DNA of 64,000 nt from Megalonaias nervosa. Taxonomy: Eukaryota > Mollusca > Bivalvia > Unionida > Unionidae. Made by a program: the position numbers and the translations under genes. Position 1 is the stretch's first letter, and each line of letters begins with the position of its first letter. The stretch covers positions 1-64,000 of the forward strand of contig JAECUM010033253.1 in assembly GCA_016617855.1 (NCBI GenBank). Direction: 5' to 3'. Shown here piece after piece: positions 9,659 to 21,671 of the stretch. Under the pieces are notes generated by a model. The model ran no database searches. It had not been told where the DNA came from and saw nothing but the letters and a program-made list of their open reading frames with translations.

Positions 9659-9978
9659 TTGCAAGACATAGTCAATTTTACCGAGTGGTCCTTTGTCCAG
9701 TGGGATTTACAACAATTAAAAAAAGCAGATGAGAAGATGAAAAACATAATGGAAGAGGAGGTAAAGAAAATCAAAGGCAACTGGACAAAAGAGAGAAAAG
9801 AGAAAGAAAACAGAAAGAGAAAAGAAAAGTTTGAAAGACTAAAGACTAAATCAAAACTGGATGAAGGTACAGGAAAAGTTTAGTGCTATGGGACATCCTG
9901 ACTGGATTCCAGATGAAGAAAAGAAGAAGAAGAAGAAAGGAATAATTGGAAAATTGAGAAGCTGGTGGAAGAACTGAA
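9659..9978 (+). CDS. Short charged helical ORF, doubtful
   Basis: The frame 9659-9883 encodes a K/E-rich helical peptide containing FTEWSFVQWDLQQLKKADEK. A second frame ending at about 9978 holds HPDWIPDEEKKKKKKG and a final KLRSWWKN. Together they could be a small frameshifted gene, but the A/G-rich base composition alone favours such open frames. No family recognised. Confidence 0.2.
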
Positions 9979-10430
9979 GATAATAGAAGAAAAAGAACCC
10001 AAAGGCCCTTTTCATGGCCACTTCCTATGCCTCGAAAAGATATTTATTTTCACTTTGCCTATCTATGTGTTGTCTCTGTCTCTGTCTCTCTATTGTATTT
10101 GTCCCTCCCTAGAGTAGCTGAGCGTATTTAGGTCAGCCTCTTCTTACATTGTTGCAAGTGACCAGTACCGTGACGTCATGCCACCTGTGCCATTCCTCTT
10201 GCCCCTATACAAAATTCCCATGGACGCTATATGAGCCCAGAGTAATTTTTTGACCCTATAAATCGTGACCCTATATAAGCCCGGGGGGTGGGTGGTCTGT
10301 AATGCTAATTCCCATTGACCCTATAGTACCCCACTATACTACTACTGTGTTATAGGGAGCACAGTGATTGTTTTGTCATTGTTTCAGTGTTATGATAAAT
10401 TCAGCATCGAGATCAAAGTCGTGCTTAATT
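9979..10430. other. Noncoding spacer between P1 region and P2
   Basis: Contains a short TCTCTG run near 10,075 and several copies of GACCCTATA(A/T) with CTATATAAGCCCG near 10,230-10,330. I could not find the expected far terminal repeat of P2 here. No gene recognised. Confidence 0.5.
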
Positions 10431-13400
10431 TATTTTGTCACATCTCTGATAACTAGCTAATTTTTTTCCTTACTACACTATCGCTGATTTCTTGAGTTTG
10501 ATTATTATTCACTGCGCAGTCTATGATGACCCTCCGCAGCTGAGATATTCTTCTGACGCGAGATAGTGACAGATAAACTAAATCTGACCATTCAATACGA
10601 TCATCGTCAATCCAGATATTTGTATCGGAAATAGGTAATCATTGTGACGAATGAATTGTTATAGCATATCCTAAAGTCCATGGAAATTTATCCATTGTTA
10701 ACGCGCTCTCAACAACATCAGCAGGAACTAAAATAATATCATTTAACACAATATTTTGTTTCCTTCTTTCTACCAAGCGTCCTGGAATTGCAACATCAAT
10801 ATTTTGCCGTCGCGTATCTGCTGGGCGATAACACATTGGTACAGGTAGATCTGAAAATTTCTCTTTATGTAACAGAAATAATTGTTGCTGAAGTGAATCA
10901 CGAGCTATCTTCCGACTTGCAACTATCAAATCAGCTGGCCTCCATAAATTCCAAAAATTGTCGTTTGTTGTTTCTAGAATTATCTCACGCATTATCTCAC
11001 ATTTTTTCATATCTGGCTGCAGTCCGATTAACTTTTTGAACTCCCTCAGCGTCGAACCAAGTGCCCGGTGATCATCAAGTATGTCCTCATAATGATCTAC
11101 AAATTTGTTCAGCCAGTCATGCGGAGATGAGCCGACAAAAGGTGGTGGTTGACCATGATCACCACGCATGATAACAGCAGTATTCCGAGTCAATAACCAG
11201 CCAAGAAACATTTTTAACACATCTGTGCATATTTCATCCCAAATAATAATTTTAGGACTTTTTTTTCTCCCATTCGTTCAGGAGTCCACACATCTCCCAT
11301 CCACCGAAACAAACTGTGATAAGTATGAGATTTAACACCTCTTTCTTTCATCTCTCAGGCAAGCCGGTGAGTCGGAGTTAGTACAATCATGTCAAGATTC
11401 CGAAATAATTCAATCGCGCTTGTTGCTTTACCAGAACCGCCAGGCCCGTTAAGATAAATGGTTTTATGTCTGGCCAAAGATTATATATCGATGGTGCTGA
11501 TGATGGTTGTGACATTCGACTATTTTTATAATATATCTCCTCAGATCAATAATCAGCAGATTCGGAATAACTCTCTTCTTTTGTTTACTCTCCATTCGTC
11601 CCATGGTGCATCAACACCGATCCGTAATTCATTTAACAATTCTGAGTACTTTTTGTTGATATAAATTGAATCTGTAGCAACTCTGACTGTGATATCAGGA
11701 AATCTGTTTATCATCGATAATAAGTTTATCGAAACATACGCTAACATGGAAGATCTTAAATGACTGAATTGTGGTGAATCTCCATCAATGTAGCTCACAA
11801 TCGTGCCTAACTTGGTTACATCTGATAGGCTAACATTGTTTGGATCTACAAGTATTTTGTTCTCTGTTGTATCAGCAATTATTAATTTGAGCTCAGTATC
11901 GTCGATGATTAATTTTGTGCAATGCCGTTTATGATCATATGATCCTCCTTGTGTAAAGTTCCCAATTATTTTTCTGCCAAGATCATTTGCAAGTTTAATT
12001 TCATATTATCTAATATCGTGATTGACATCATCGTCGCCCTCGTCTCTGACATCGTCAGGGGGTTTTGGTAACCAGACTTGTTTTTGTGGACGATACGATA
12101 TTATTGCTTCACTCACGGTTAACGATATCAATATTTTTGCATCAAGCAGATATTTCAATAAAACAATGGGAGCCCAACCCCGATTATTAAAATGATATCC
12201 AAACCAAGCACCAACACCCGAATGAAGACGCTCGGCGATACAAACTCAAATGATTCAGTACACGCAAATCCAGTTAAATCAAAATCTGGCAAGTTTCCAT
12301 TCATCGAAACCCGAGTTATCTCGTGTGTTGGATGTCCAAATGTTTTAAAATACTCAGAACACTCTCCCATTCCAAGACAACCTCCAGGATAACATGTAAC
12401 CATATCAACTGAGATAACATCCTTATAATTGTATTTAGTATTCCACAATCCGCAGTGTCCGTATTCGACACAACTGCGTTGTATATCTTCAAGAAATTCC
12501 GAACTCATTGGTTTCCATGAATTTTCCTCCTGAGTAAAGTGAGCAGCAATTGACGGAACGATGAAGCAATTACTAAGTAATCGTTCGACGTCATCGGTAT
12601 ATTTCAACGCAAGATTTATTATTTCGTCATGAAGAGATTCATTATGATAAATATCTCCATTAGGCCGTACAAACTGATCATAATTTCCATATTCGGAATT
12701 TTGAAACAACCATACGGATACAGGATCACTCTTAACTGATATTTCTGATAAAATCGAACATATCACTGTCATAAAATTTAACAGTTCTATCTCGTGGAAA
12801 TAATGTTACATCCATCGTCCACGCGTGCGCGTTATGATCAACGATCTCTATCGAAGCTCCCCTTGATTTATACTGTGAGTCGTATAAAATTTCGCCGGTT
12901 AGTCTCGTCACTATTATCGGAAATTTTAATATCTTTTCCAACTCAGTAACGTCGTTGATCGTAGCTCCATTTTCTCTAAGCGCGCTCGGCCCATTCGTTT
13001 ATTTTTTGCGTCTCAGATCCATTAAACCGTTTCCCCGTATCGCGTTTGTGAAATGTCCTATAACTCGCTCAGCAACACAATTCAAGGTCGAAATTTTCAT
13101 CGACAGGAGATCATCAACACTAGCCTTATCATTCAGTGGATATATTGCATAAACAACTGCCGTCACAGGGTATGCTTACTCATAATATAGTTTGTCAATA
13201 CGAGTCAACATTCCTGGCTTAGAATTTTTATTTAACATAACAACTTTTCCAGCGTGATGTGATTCTCGGACAGGGTCCGGTTTGTCACGGATAATCCAAG
13301 TGTCGTCTACCGCTACGATAAATTTTATTTTAAAAAAATATCTTTGCTCGTGATCTTGTGCGTTTAGATAATTAATGATTGTCCTTGCTCGCTGGTCATT

Positions 13401-13627
13401 TATTGTAGCATCAATCTTGGAGTTATCGTCTTGCCTAATTCTGTATGTTGACCACACATGAGCCACACCATCGTTGCGAAACTGTCTCTTTGCTTAACGG
13501 ATACTATCGATTAGAGTCTTATTCGTCAAATCACCAAAGCTCGCCTCGGCAAGTCAGGGGTTATTCTATCAAGATCGAATCTCCCTTGAGAAAGTTTGAT
13601 CGCAGATAATCTTGTAAATTCTTGCAT
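10431..13627 (-). pseudogene. P2 fused family B polymerase, SF1 helicase replication gene
   Basis: Decayed copy of the large replication gene also present at 38,980-42,428. It starts at 13,627 (MQEFTRLSAIK) and reads leftward through several frameshifts and stops. The polymerase palm is visible as SVDMVTCYPGGCLG (motif A, near 12,400) and RVATDSIYIN (motif C, near 11,670). The helicase follows: a GPGGSGK Walker A (near 11,440), IIWDEICTD (motif II), GDHGQPPP (motif III, near 11,150) and LGYAITIHSSQ (near 10,640), which runs into a stop where the P4 copy continues with GLTI. A polymerase and a helicase in one frame set is unlike canonical Polintons. The C-terminal HNH-like part seen in P4 is not clear here. 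Confidence 0.65.
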
Positions 13628-13724
13628 TGTATAATTAAGGCAAATATGTATTAAAATTAAACATTAATATTATAATATGCAATGATTTAAGCAAAGAATA
13701 CTTGCATGTGGTTGATGATTGGAT

Positions 13725-13920
13725 CTACCACTCTTGTATTAAGGCTTGTGTAACGGATTTCTCTGGATACCACCTATAGAGTGTGCGAGGAGGGACTCTA
13801 GGACCAAAGCCGTGTTTCAAATGTAACAGAGAAGTGGGGGGGGGACGCAATTGTGTGTAGACTGTGGAGGCAGAAAATACAGAGCTTTGAAACGGTATTA
13901 TGATAAAAAAAAATAATAAC
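13725..13920 (+). pseudogene. P2 zinc-ribbon protein remnant
   Basis: On the + strand, opposite to the P2 structural genes, a short reading holds TQLCVDCGGRKYRALKRYYD, nearly the same as the second zinc-ribbon half of the P4 protein at 38,623-38,928. The first Cys cluster is interrupted by stops. Same relative place and strand as in P4, between HNH and replication genes. Confidence 0.5.
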
Positions 13921-14054
13921 GCCAACGGCATCAACGTTGAAACTCCTATTAAAAATATTCATGGAGACTATCTAGCTAGATTTTCCTGCTAGCATCCCAA
14001 ATATTATTTCTAGTAATAAAATAATAATTTAGACATATAACATATACTATATAA

Positions 14055-14640
14055 ATGGAGCAAGGAAATAACGCTGATGAATTTATGAAGCATCCCATCA
14101 TCAAGAATTATAAGGCATCTCGTGCTGGTGTAATTAGGAACTGTCAGCTAAAACAAAACAGTCGGTTTTGTCAATAATGCTGGTTATCTTATGTTCGGTG
14201 TTGGGGGAAAGGTATTTCTATCATAGATTTATTTATGAGTGTTATTATGGTCTGATTGAAAAAGGTCTTGTGATTGATCACATTAACGGCCAAAAACTTG
14301 ATAATCCTTTCAATAATCTTCATGCTATTACACAGAGTCACAATTGTAAACTGGGGGATACTGGGAAATATAATAAATTTCCAAGACCAGTTATATCTGT
14401 AAATACAGAGACATGGGAAGAAATAGAATTTCATTCGATACATGTAGCTGCCAAATATTTCTGTATTTTTCCAGCTTCGATAGAACATGTCGCAGATAAA
14501 GTAATCAGTCAACATTTTCAAAGATTTTCAAACAAAGAATAATATTTAAGTATCTTACTCCTGAATTTTACGATGAAGTAGAACAAGAAAACACTCCTGA
14601 ATTTTACGCTGAAGTGAAACAGAAAAAAACTCTTTAAATT
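14055..14640 (+). pseudogene. P2 NUMOD-HNH homing endonuclease-like gene
   Basis: Starts at the ATG at 14,055 (EFMKHPIIKNYKASRAGVIR), directly preceded by CTATATAA, and shows a NUMOD4-like opening, an HNH-type core in which VIDHINGQKLDNPFNNLHAI carries the DH...N pattern, and a NUMOD1-like module RPVISVNTETWEEI...AAKYF. The core is in frame 14,168-14,542; the start is in another frame, so at least one shift has occurred near 14,170. The family cuts or nicks specific DNA sites and includes mobile genes in phages and large viruses. It lies between the structural and replication modules, on the strand opposite to both, exactly as in P4. Confidence 0.7.
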
Positions 14641-15850
14641 CAGTGAAGGGAAATAACTCTGTCAAGTGTTATGTATATTTAATTTAATTGTTTGCTTGTT
14701 AGTTTAAATTTTTTTTAAATTCCATTATATGTTTTTGTGAAGTAACTTTGTTTACTGGATTTAACATTATCCAGAAATTTAATACAGTTCTGTTTGACCT
14801 GATTTTTTATTTCACTGATAAACACCTAATAATAGAAACACTGTATCTAGTTTCTGACCATGAATCAGAACTAGTGACAGTTTTGGTAAACAACTTTTTT
14901 ATTTATTTGTTTTTTTCTTTCTCATAGTAAGAATTGTTAAGTTCAATCAAGGTCATACCTGGACGACGTGACAAATAGCATAGCAAACTTCTATATCTTC
15001 TAGAAGGTTGAACCTCATCCGGGAATATGTTTTGTGTCTTAAACTGGTGAATAACTGTTGTCTTCATAGAAGATTGTTAGTCGGGCTCCAAACTATTGAC
15101 ACGTTAAGTTGTTGTAACCAGTCTGAGTTGAATTTTATTAAATTGACTTTCAAGTGATTTTTTTCCCTGGAAATACATAAGTGCTCCTACAAAATTCTTA
15201 GACAAAGACATTCTTTGAAATTTATATGGAATTAAAAACTGGAATAATATTTTCTGTGATTCAAAAAGAACTGTTGACAAAGCAGCACTTTGCAGGTTAC
15301 AACAGACGTCATCCCCCCCATTTTGGATTTCATTGGGATTTGAACTCAGTTTCATTCAGAACTTTCCAATAATAGGACTTCTATTTTTTAATTCTTTTAT
15401 TATTTTTGGATTTGATTCGTGAAAACGTAAGTTCTTTTTTCCTCATTTTTCACTTGGTATTCTAGGGAATAAATTATGTGTTAACTTTTACAAAACTTGT
15501 TGCATTCACACTTTTCTGTTACTTATTTTAAAAGCCTAGACACGTAACACAAGTAAAGCTTCCTCCACTTCTGCATAGATTAAAGATTGACCTCGCTTGT
15601 ATTTTATGACGACCTCCACTTATAGATGCAATTACTTTTTAATTGTTTTTGTGTTGTTTAAAAAACATTATCCCTGTTTTTCTGACTTTGTCAGGTTCCT
15701 GCCCCCCCCCCTTTTGTCAGGAACAATAGTGAGGGAAAAGAGAAAAGCAGACAAGAATAAAAATAAGCCACGACCCTTAGGTGAGCTATATTTGGATTTC
15801 CAGGTATTGGTCACTTTATAATAATTTCTGAAACATATGATAATAAAGAA
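14641..15850. other. Long noncoding stretch inside P2
   Basis: About 1.2 kb of AT-rich sequence with no recognisable gene. In P4 the corresponding interval holds the end of the membrane protein, the minor capsid gene and a 173-codon minus-strand gene; none is visible here, so P2 has lost them. A homopolymer of C lies near 15,702. Confidence 0.5.
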
Positions 15851-15925
15851 GACTCTTGGTCTAGTGCTTACGCTGCGGATTTTCATACTCGATGTGTGGC
15901 ATTCGAATCTCGTGACTGACAAATT
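15851..15925 (+). repeat. tRNA-like SINE head remnant
   Basis: A 70-base stretch has an A-box-like TTGGTCTAGTGCTT and a B-box-like GGCATTCGAATCTCG at tRNA spacing. The anticodon stem does not pair convincingly, so I call it a SINE head or tRNA pseudogene rather than a working tRNA. Confidence 0.4.
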
Positions 15926-16107
15926 TGTCGACGGTTTGCGATAAATCGCATTTATAATAATTGAGGGCTGCCCCCAAAGCTCGAAATTCAACAGAAAATA
16001 TAATAATAACTGCAAATTCATGTACACCTCCCCACCATGTCAGCAACCTGGTGGGTGCTAATTTTGCACTCTCCCGGGCTTGACTGGGGGAGGTGTGCAG
16101 AAAAGTT

Positions 16108-16422
16108 TCAGTTATCAGCATAAATCTGTTGGTCGTTGAGAATGGTCCCTGCGATGATATTAAGAATACCAGCAACACCGGTTACAACTGAAGCACCAGT
16201 TCCTATTACTAGTGCTATTATGTATGTGGCTGAGAATGCGCCGATGACCATTACTGTTCCAGAGATTACGGCGGATGCAGAGTATACAATTATGTCAGTA
16301 ACAACAATACGTCTGCGGTATTTGCTTTGTTTCACTGTATGCGCATCAATATTTTTCAGTTGGGTATGCCACAAACACGCTTGCTCGTATCTAAACCGTT
16401 GAACGTCAATCGATTGGTTCAT
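16108..16422 (-). pseudogene. P2 two-span membrane protein, C-terminus missing
   Basis: From the ATG at 16,422 a 104-codon frame has a basic N-terminal helix (QSKYRRRIVVTD) and then two hydrophobic segments, IIVYSASAVISGTVMVIGAF and YIIALVIGTGASVVTGVAGI. This matches the P4 protein at 34,479-34,763 and the P5 protein at 57,015-57,513. The P4 gene goes on with a DGIISDEEF helix that is absent here. The start overlaps the end of the fibre gene, suggesting they were read as a pair. Function unknown; probably a virion or infected-cell membrane protein. Confidence 0.5.
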
Positions 16423-17515
16423 TATGTATGTAATAGGAACACTCTAATAGGTGGCATGTTGGCGACGAATTCAATACACCAATAGTACAACACGCCTAAA
16501 TCTTTTTCTTCGGGTTCCAGAACAAATGTTTCCTCGTCGTTTTGCTCCAGTATCACTAACACAGATGAAGAAGATCTGTTAACTGGATAACGCCGTGAAA
16601 TTGTGGTAGATATAGTAAATGTTGTAACGCAGAGTACTGAGAACCTGTATATTCCGGTAACCTTAACGCGATGTTTGATGGATTTATTGATAGGTGTCCA
16701 TAATGTTGATCCAGATTCTACTGTGTATGTTACACCATCGGTAATCTTTTTGATGTCTGAGAGCTTAATATCGATGACTGTTACATTTCCAAAAAAATTC
16801 ATTAATGTTTCTATTTGTGTTTTTACGAAAATTTTCAAACGCGGTTACATGATTAGCATATTCAGATCTAAACGTGGCCATTCCATCATTGACTGTCATT
16901 AACAATGCCATCATCGGGATGTTGCTATTGTTGATGTTTTCTTCGTTGCAGCGTCATTGCTTGATTCTCCTTCTCCAAGACCAGTAATATTATTATTATC
17001 CATATTGAGATTGTCAGTCATTGTATCACCGGTGGATCGTAAACGATCAGCAACGTATTTACTGATCTCAGTTCTGATCGAGGCGTCATTGTTGTACACG
17101 TATTTTTATGTCGCCACACCATCATTTAATTTTGGTTCTGTTGCATTAATAATTGGTTGTTTTTGCTCATGCTGAGATCGCTATGCATAATATCTCCAAT
17201 TCTTCTAATGCGTCCAGTAATCTCTCCCGTGAGTGTTGGAATTGATTCCTCCGAGCTTTTAATTTTACTGTTTTTAGCAAACACCACTAAGTTATCCTCG
17301 GTCGCAGCTGGAACCCGCAGAATAATATCTGTCGACTGGATGTTGCTTGTCTTTAACCGTCCTTACTTATCCTGAAAAACAACAACTTCATTTTGGTCCA
17401 CATGTGCAAGACTCAACAGATTAGAGAACTCATCCTTAACCTCGTCAAGGGTTGCATATTTGGATAAGTCATATAGGGGATTGCCTCGTGCAGATCGCCC
17501 GTAAATATCTACCAT
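16422..17515 (-). pseudogene. P2 fibre-like protein, frameshifted
   Basis: The ATG at 17,515 opens a reading of the same family as the fibre genes at 33,478 and 55,886: an N-terminal YATLDEVKDEFSNLLSLAHV block, VDQNEVVVFQDK, a GRLKTSN block, then a central region with several shifts. The last 138 codons (16,422-16,838) are open and end in the same EFVA...P motif. A TAG interrupts after the FQDK block. The protein probably forms a trimeric stalk for attachment, inferred from tail-fibre-like repeats in the better copies. It follows the protease and directly precedes the membrane protein. Confidence 0.6.
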
Positions 17516-17536
17516 TGTATATTTACTAAGACCTCT

Positions 17537-17944
17537 TTAAAACATTGGACGACGATAATCGTGCACAACTTTATGAGATAGTGTGAGGGACCTTGACACG
17601 GCGTCAAGCACAGCAAGTACTTCACGGCCACATATTGATGGATCGGTTATTGTCTGAGTAGGTAATGTTGAATAACAGATCGGTGCAGTGTTTCTGCTGG
17701 TATATTTTAAAAAATTCTTTTGGTGGCGCCAATCCATACGAATCAAAATAAATAACTCCACGTGGATCAAGCGCGTATGCAACCCAGTGAGTACTTGGAC
17801 CAGAACTCCCAACGAGATTATGATACCGGTTTCAATACGGTTTGGTTGTTTTGGTAATTGATCACGCATAAAAACAACTCTGAAGTTTTTGATGTTTAAT
17901 TTCTTATCAGCATCAAGTAAATCAAAATTGGACATAGGGAACAT
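17537..17944 (-). pseudogene. P2 adenain-like maturation protease
   Basis: The ATG at 17,944 starts with MSNFDLLDADKKL, the same start block as the P4 and P7 copies. The catalytic His region lies in the reading STHWVAYAL in a shifted frame near 17,790, and the Cys is in SICGREVLAVLDAV near 17,620. A frameshift near 17,830 moves the middle, including the FDSYGL acidic motif, out of frame; a second shift restores it near 17,700. About 135 codons remain. It lies three bases after the pX-like gene, as in the other elements. Confidence 0.65.
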
Positions 17945-17946
17945 GT

Positions 17947-18423
17947 CTAGTGAAGTGTCCCGGGAAGTCTCAGACCTAGACCGTACAACGAATGAAGGTT
18001 TCCTGGCAGTCTTAGACCCCGCCCTTTTTTGGAAGTCTTTAGTCCGTGACCTGCTGTTTTCTTTAATGCCATCCCAGAGGCAGTTCCAACAGCACCAAGT
18101 GCAGCTGCTTTTGCAACAGCTGGGGCTGCGGCGGCTATCAACGCTGGTATAGCTGCAAGAAGTGGAAATATACCACCCGTCATGGCAATGTCTTCAATGG
18201 CACCCGCAGAAAGATCAAATCTAACACCTGTTTTTGATCGTTTGGCGTCATTGAAGTGCTTGAGTTGACGTTTTGTCAAGGATAGTTTATTTGGACCCAT
18301 CGGATCGCTTGCGATCTGTGCTGATTTCAGTAATATTTTTATTACAGAATTCTTTTTTAATGCTGATGGCAGCTTTTTAATCTGACCAGGAGTCAGAGTA
18401 ACATTAACGTGATGATATGACAT
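17947..18423 (-). CDS. P2 pX-like basic core protein
   Basis: An intact 158-codon frame. It starts with MSYHHVNVTLTPGQIKKL, has a middle LSLTKRQLKHFNDAKRS block, then an alanine-rich hydrophobic segment after MTGGIFPLL, and ends in basic text with two copies of GLRLPG. The MTGG before IFPLL fits the (M/I/L)xGG cleavage rule of adenain-type proteases, and the protease gene follows after three bases. The first half resembles DNA-associating small core proteins of Polintons. It is one of the few intact frames in P2, though its length alone does not prove expression. Confidence 0.6.
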   Translation of the reverse strand: MSYHHVNVTLTPGQIKKLPSALKKNSVIKILLKSAQIASDPMGPNKLSLTKRQLKHFNDAKRSKTGVRFDLSAGAIEDIAMTGGIFPLLAAIPALIAAAAPAVAKAAALGAVGTASGMALKKTAGHGLKTSKKGRGLRLPGNLHSLYGLGLRLPGTLH

Positions 18424-18479
18424 TATAATAGCATGGGCGATTTAATTACTAGTCGTGCAATAGATCACGAATGATCCAG

Positions 18480-18667
18480 TTACATGTTTTCCACTGGGGA
18501 ATCAATAACTCTCATTCATCCACCAACACCTTCAGGTAACATTGTTTGGTCAGAGAGTATAACAGCAATTGCTCTATAAGCATCAGTTGGCAGTCGTGCT
18601 ACACGAGCTAGAAAATGTTTTTCAAAGACTGATTGTCTAAACAAATCCAAATGTTCCAGTGAGAAAT

Positions 18668-18698
<31 letters not shown>

Positions 18699-20118
18699 GG
18701 GGCTTAACGCCATTTTTCAGCACACGATAGGCTATACATGGCGGCCAGTATTAATGGTGGAGAAAGAAACCGAGAAATCCCCGGAAAGAACCACCGACCC
18801 ACGAGAAGCTACTGGCAAGCTTTCTCACATATCCACATTCGCCGAATTCTAGACTCGAACCCACGCAGACAGAGGTGAGATGGCAGTGATCCGTAACGGA
18901 AAGCGCTTTAGACCACTCGGCCACTCGGGGAGAGAAATAATAGATTGGATACAATGTTGTGAAATCCCGCTGAGATATCTGCAAACTATAATCCACATTC
19001 TGATCACGCCCAATGAATGTCATCAACCGATGATAAACACGTGCAACATGATTATTATCAAATTCAGCAACACTTCTCCAGAAGATCCTTTATGTCCATT
19101 TATCCTCAAAGAAACTTCACTGACCCCAAGCTTGTCAAACACCATTGGATTTCTTTCCTGCGAATCTATTCTGGCATTTTCCTGAAACGAGATGAACATA
19201 TGTTGCGATGCTGACACCCCCTGCTGTGATGTTATCTGCCATGTGAAGAACCCAGTAACATTACTTTTAATACTGTCTGTGGTCATCGTTAACCCTGACA
19301 ACGCTGATTTACCACCTGAGTCCATGAAAGTGAGCAGCCGTTGTTTTTCAACGAGTGATGGAGTCATTGTTGGCATCCACAAAGAAAGTTTTGTTAGTAT
19401 TACTTTACCTGCATCAACCCCAGCAGCACGCCATATTGTATCATTGTCAGTGTCTTTTCTAACAAGTACCACGGTGTGTTTAGAGCCAAATATAACTTGT
19501 CTAACATGTCTGCAGAATCCAAATATATGTGATAGTGGAATCACACATGAAAATTCTTCATTGCCGTTTAACCTTGATCGACGTGATGCGAATCTCAAGC
19601 TGAGATTTTCATTCATAGATAGTACTGCGCTGATAGTTGCAGCCCCTGCAGCATCTCTTGCATCACCTTGTTTTAAGTTTCTGCTTTCGGGCTGATCAGT
19701 GGTATCTTTGGCAAACATCATCGACGGACCAGCTGATCTCGAGTAATCATCGCTGTATCTTGCAAGGCCAAGTATCGTCGTAGCAACGTCAACATTTCCG
19801 AGACATGATTCAATATTCTTTCTGTCAATGCTGTATGTGGCACTGTTAAATAACGCCATGACGCCATTATTAACAAAAACCAACTCGATCACCAATTCCA
19901 CACGCTGTATTATCTGCTTTCAAAAGTCTACCTTCGATCTCAATAAATGCCTCAGCAGGCAAGAAATATCTACTTATACCATGAATTTGCAATTCAATTC
20001 TTCCTCGTGCGTTAGGTATAAGTGCGTCATAAGAATAGTACTGATAATCACGCACCGATTCATCCTTGAGAACTGGTGCGTCCATGTCAAATGCTGAATC
20101 AGATACACGCTTAAACAT
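18480..20118 (-). pseudogene. P2 major capsid protein, split by a SINE
   Basis: Double jelly-roll MCP homologous to those at 31,038, 51,236 and 62,114. It starts at 20,118 (FDMDAPVLKDESVRDYQYYS); after a frameshift near 19,900 it reads VFVNNGVMALFNSATY, DDYSRSAGPSMMF, IPLSHIFGFCR and KLSLWMPTMTPS down to 19,023. Another shift near 19,070 leads to FIGRDQNVDYSLQISQ. At 18,932 a 264-bp SINE interrupts the strand after LYPIYYFS, and the capsid resumes at 18,660 with LEHLDLFRQSV. A TGA near 18,516 precedes the last ten codons. Clearly inactive. Confidence 0.8.
18661..18938 (-). mobile_element. tRNA-derived SINE inside the P2 capsid gene
   Basis: On the minus strand this begins with a tRNA(Ser/Leu)-like head (A box GTGGCCGAGTGG, B box GGGTTCGAGTC) at about 18,931. 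It continues through a unique body and ends with GGCGTTAAGCCCCA and a (CAA)n tail at 18,668-18,700. The 7-bp sequence GAGAAAT flanks it on both sides (18,661-18,667 and 18,932-18,938), a target-site duplication. The capsid reading is continuous across the insertion once the SINE and one repeat copy are set aside. The GGCGTTAA(R)CCCC tail is of a kind I associate with mollusc SINEs. Confidence 0.85.
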
Positions 20119-20169
20119 TTTATTATACTTGTTATCCTCTAACACGAAGACCACTTCCTGCTATTAGAC

Positions 20170-20563
20170 TAGCAGTTATATTTTTTCTTTTTCTGACGGG
20201 GGTACACCAGCCAACTCTGCTAGTTTTTGATTTGCAGCTTGATTTATTATTTTGCTAACATTTGCAGGCATAACTTCAGTGCTGGGTAATTTTACTGGCT
20301 GAGGTCTCACCGCTGGCGATCTGCGTATTAATCGTGCTAGTCTATCCCTGATGTCTGAGAATGCTTTACTAGCAACATCACCAACAACATCAATACCTTT
20401 ATCAAGGTGAATTTAACAAGGTGAATAGCTTTCATTCCCAGTTACTTTGGAATCGGTATTGCTTTTGGGGCTTGCCTTCTCAATAGACCCTGAACAACAT
20501 CACCGAGTCCATCACCGTAGATCGCTTTATATGTTGGTAATCGCGAATTTATCACCCTGACCA
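20170..20563 (-). pseudogene. P2 pVI-like protein
   Basis: Starting at about 20,563 the reading MVRVINSRLPTYKAIYGDGLGDVVQGL corresponds closely to the P4 and P7 proteins. It has the glycine-rich GDGLGD turn followed by an amphipathic helix (APKAIPIPK). A TAG and a frameshift follow near 20,450-20,400, and the C-terminal helix (corresponding to NVSKIINQAANQKLAA in P7) is in another frame near 20,260. It sits between the opening gene and the MCP. pVI-type proteins in adenoviruses bind the inner capsid and disrupt membranes; that role here is inference from position and shape. Confidence 0.5.
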
Positions 20564-20589
20564 TTACAGGTCCACGATGCGCATTATGA

Positions 20590-21587
20590 CAATCTTATTT
20601 TCTTGGCACTGATCTAATTGCATACCCTCAATCACTGCGGTAATCATCAAAGATTTCATCAATAACGGACCGATAAACATTAATGTCGATGATACAGCCT
20701 GTGAATAATCTCTGACAAATAGCAGCTGCTTCATTAATTATTTCTGGGGATTTATTATCGGCTCGTCTTCCTCCAATCAGAATTTCTAGTCGTTAAACAT
20801 CGGCAAGGACTTCATTGGGACAAAGTTTATCAAGGCCACTTCCCTGAGTGGCAATACCACTTCCAGTGCCACCGGGGCCAGAATCTGCATCATACCATTT
20901 TCTTTTTTTCCTTACTTGTTTCGTCTGCTTTTTTCTTACTTATTCTTGAGAGTGATTTCCTCTTTTGTTTAGTTTCTTTAAGTTGCAACTTCATTTCTTC
21001 TTCTTTTCGTTTCCTTTCTTGTTTTACTTGTTCAATATATTCATTTTCTGTCTGGTCAAAAATGTTAAACTGATTAACATCTCCCTCATATTTGATCTGC
21101 GGGGTATTATCAGCAGATTTAAGTATTTTAACATATTCGGGTTTTACATACCTATCTCTGTCACAATATCCAAACGCGGCAATATCAAGTAATTGGTCTG
21201 GATTATTGATAGCGGCAATATCTTCAGGCGTAAATTTATCTGTAATATTAGTTCTAACTTTTGACGGAGACGGTGGCTGAACTTCAGGCTGTGGTTGAAC
21301 TTCAGGTTGTGGTTGAGGAGGTTTCCGGGGTGGTGGTCTAGTTGCTCCATGACGGCCAACAATATCAACAGGCAATGTCTCAAGAGCTTTTTGAGCTGCC
21401 TCAGTTGCTGTAACAATTTTCTTTGTTGGTTCGACAATTGGTTTAAATAACTGTTCTGCACATTCTGTAACTTCCAACTGAGACTCCTGACGCGCTTGTA
21501 GTTGTTGCTTGACAGAATCACGGATGGGGAGATATTTTTAATTGCCTCTAGTCGCTGTCGAGCTAGTTTAGCTGTGCGAGATTCCAT
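20590..21587 (-). pseudogene. P2 module-opening protein, unknown function
   Basis: The ATG at 21,587 opens MESRTAKLARQRLEAIKNI; the reading shifts frame near 21,530 and continues as 21,477-20,890 with a proline-rich centre (PPPRKPPQPQPEVQ), KVRTNITDKFTPEDIAAINN and a K/E-rich helix. The final part (near 20,870-20,592) has GSGLDKLCPNEVLADV and a helical ICQRLFTGCI...VYRSVIDEI block shared by P3, P4 and P7 and, more distantly, by the P5 gene at 54,002. Always the first structural gene after the terminus. I do not recognise a known domain. Confidence 0.5.
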
Positions 21588-21671
21588 GGTTAGCGTATTA
21601 TTGACATCATAATGATTTTATATTACCACCTAACCACGTCGCTTCCTGGGTGAATGTCCCGGGTCGGTAAT

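Noticed and set aside
10110..10130. AGTAGCTGAG as the far terminus of P2
   Set aside because: It matches the expected AGTAGCAGGGAGGG end for only six bases and has no matching flank to the other end.
15851..15925. Functional tRNA gene
   Set aside because: A and B boxes are present but the anticodon and acceptor stems do not pair; the same holds for 37,507-37,583.
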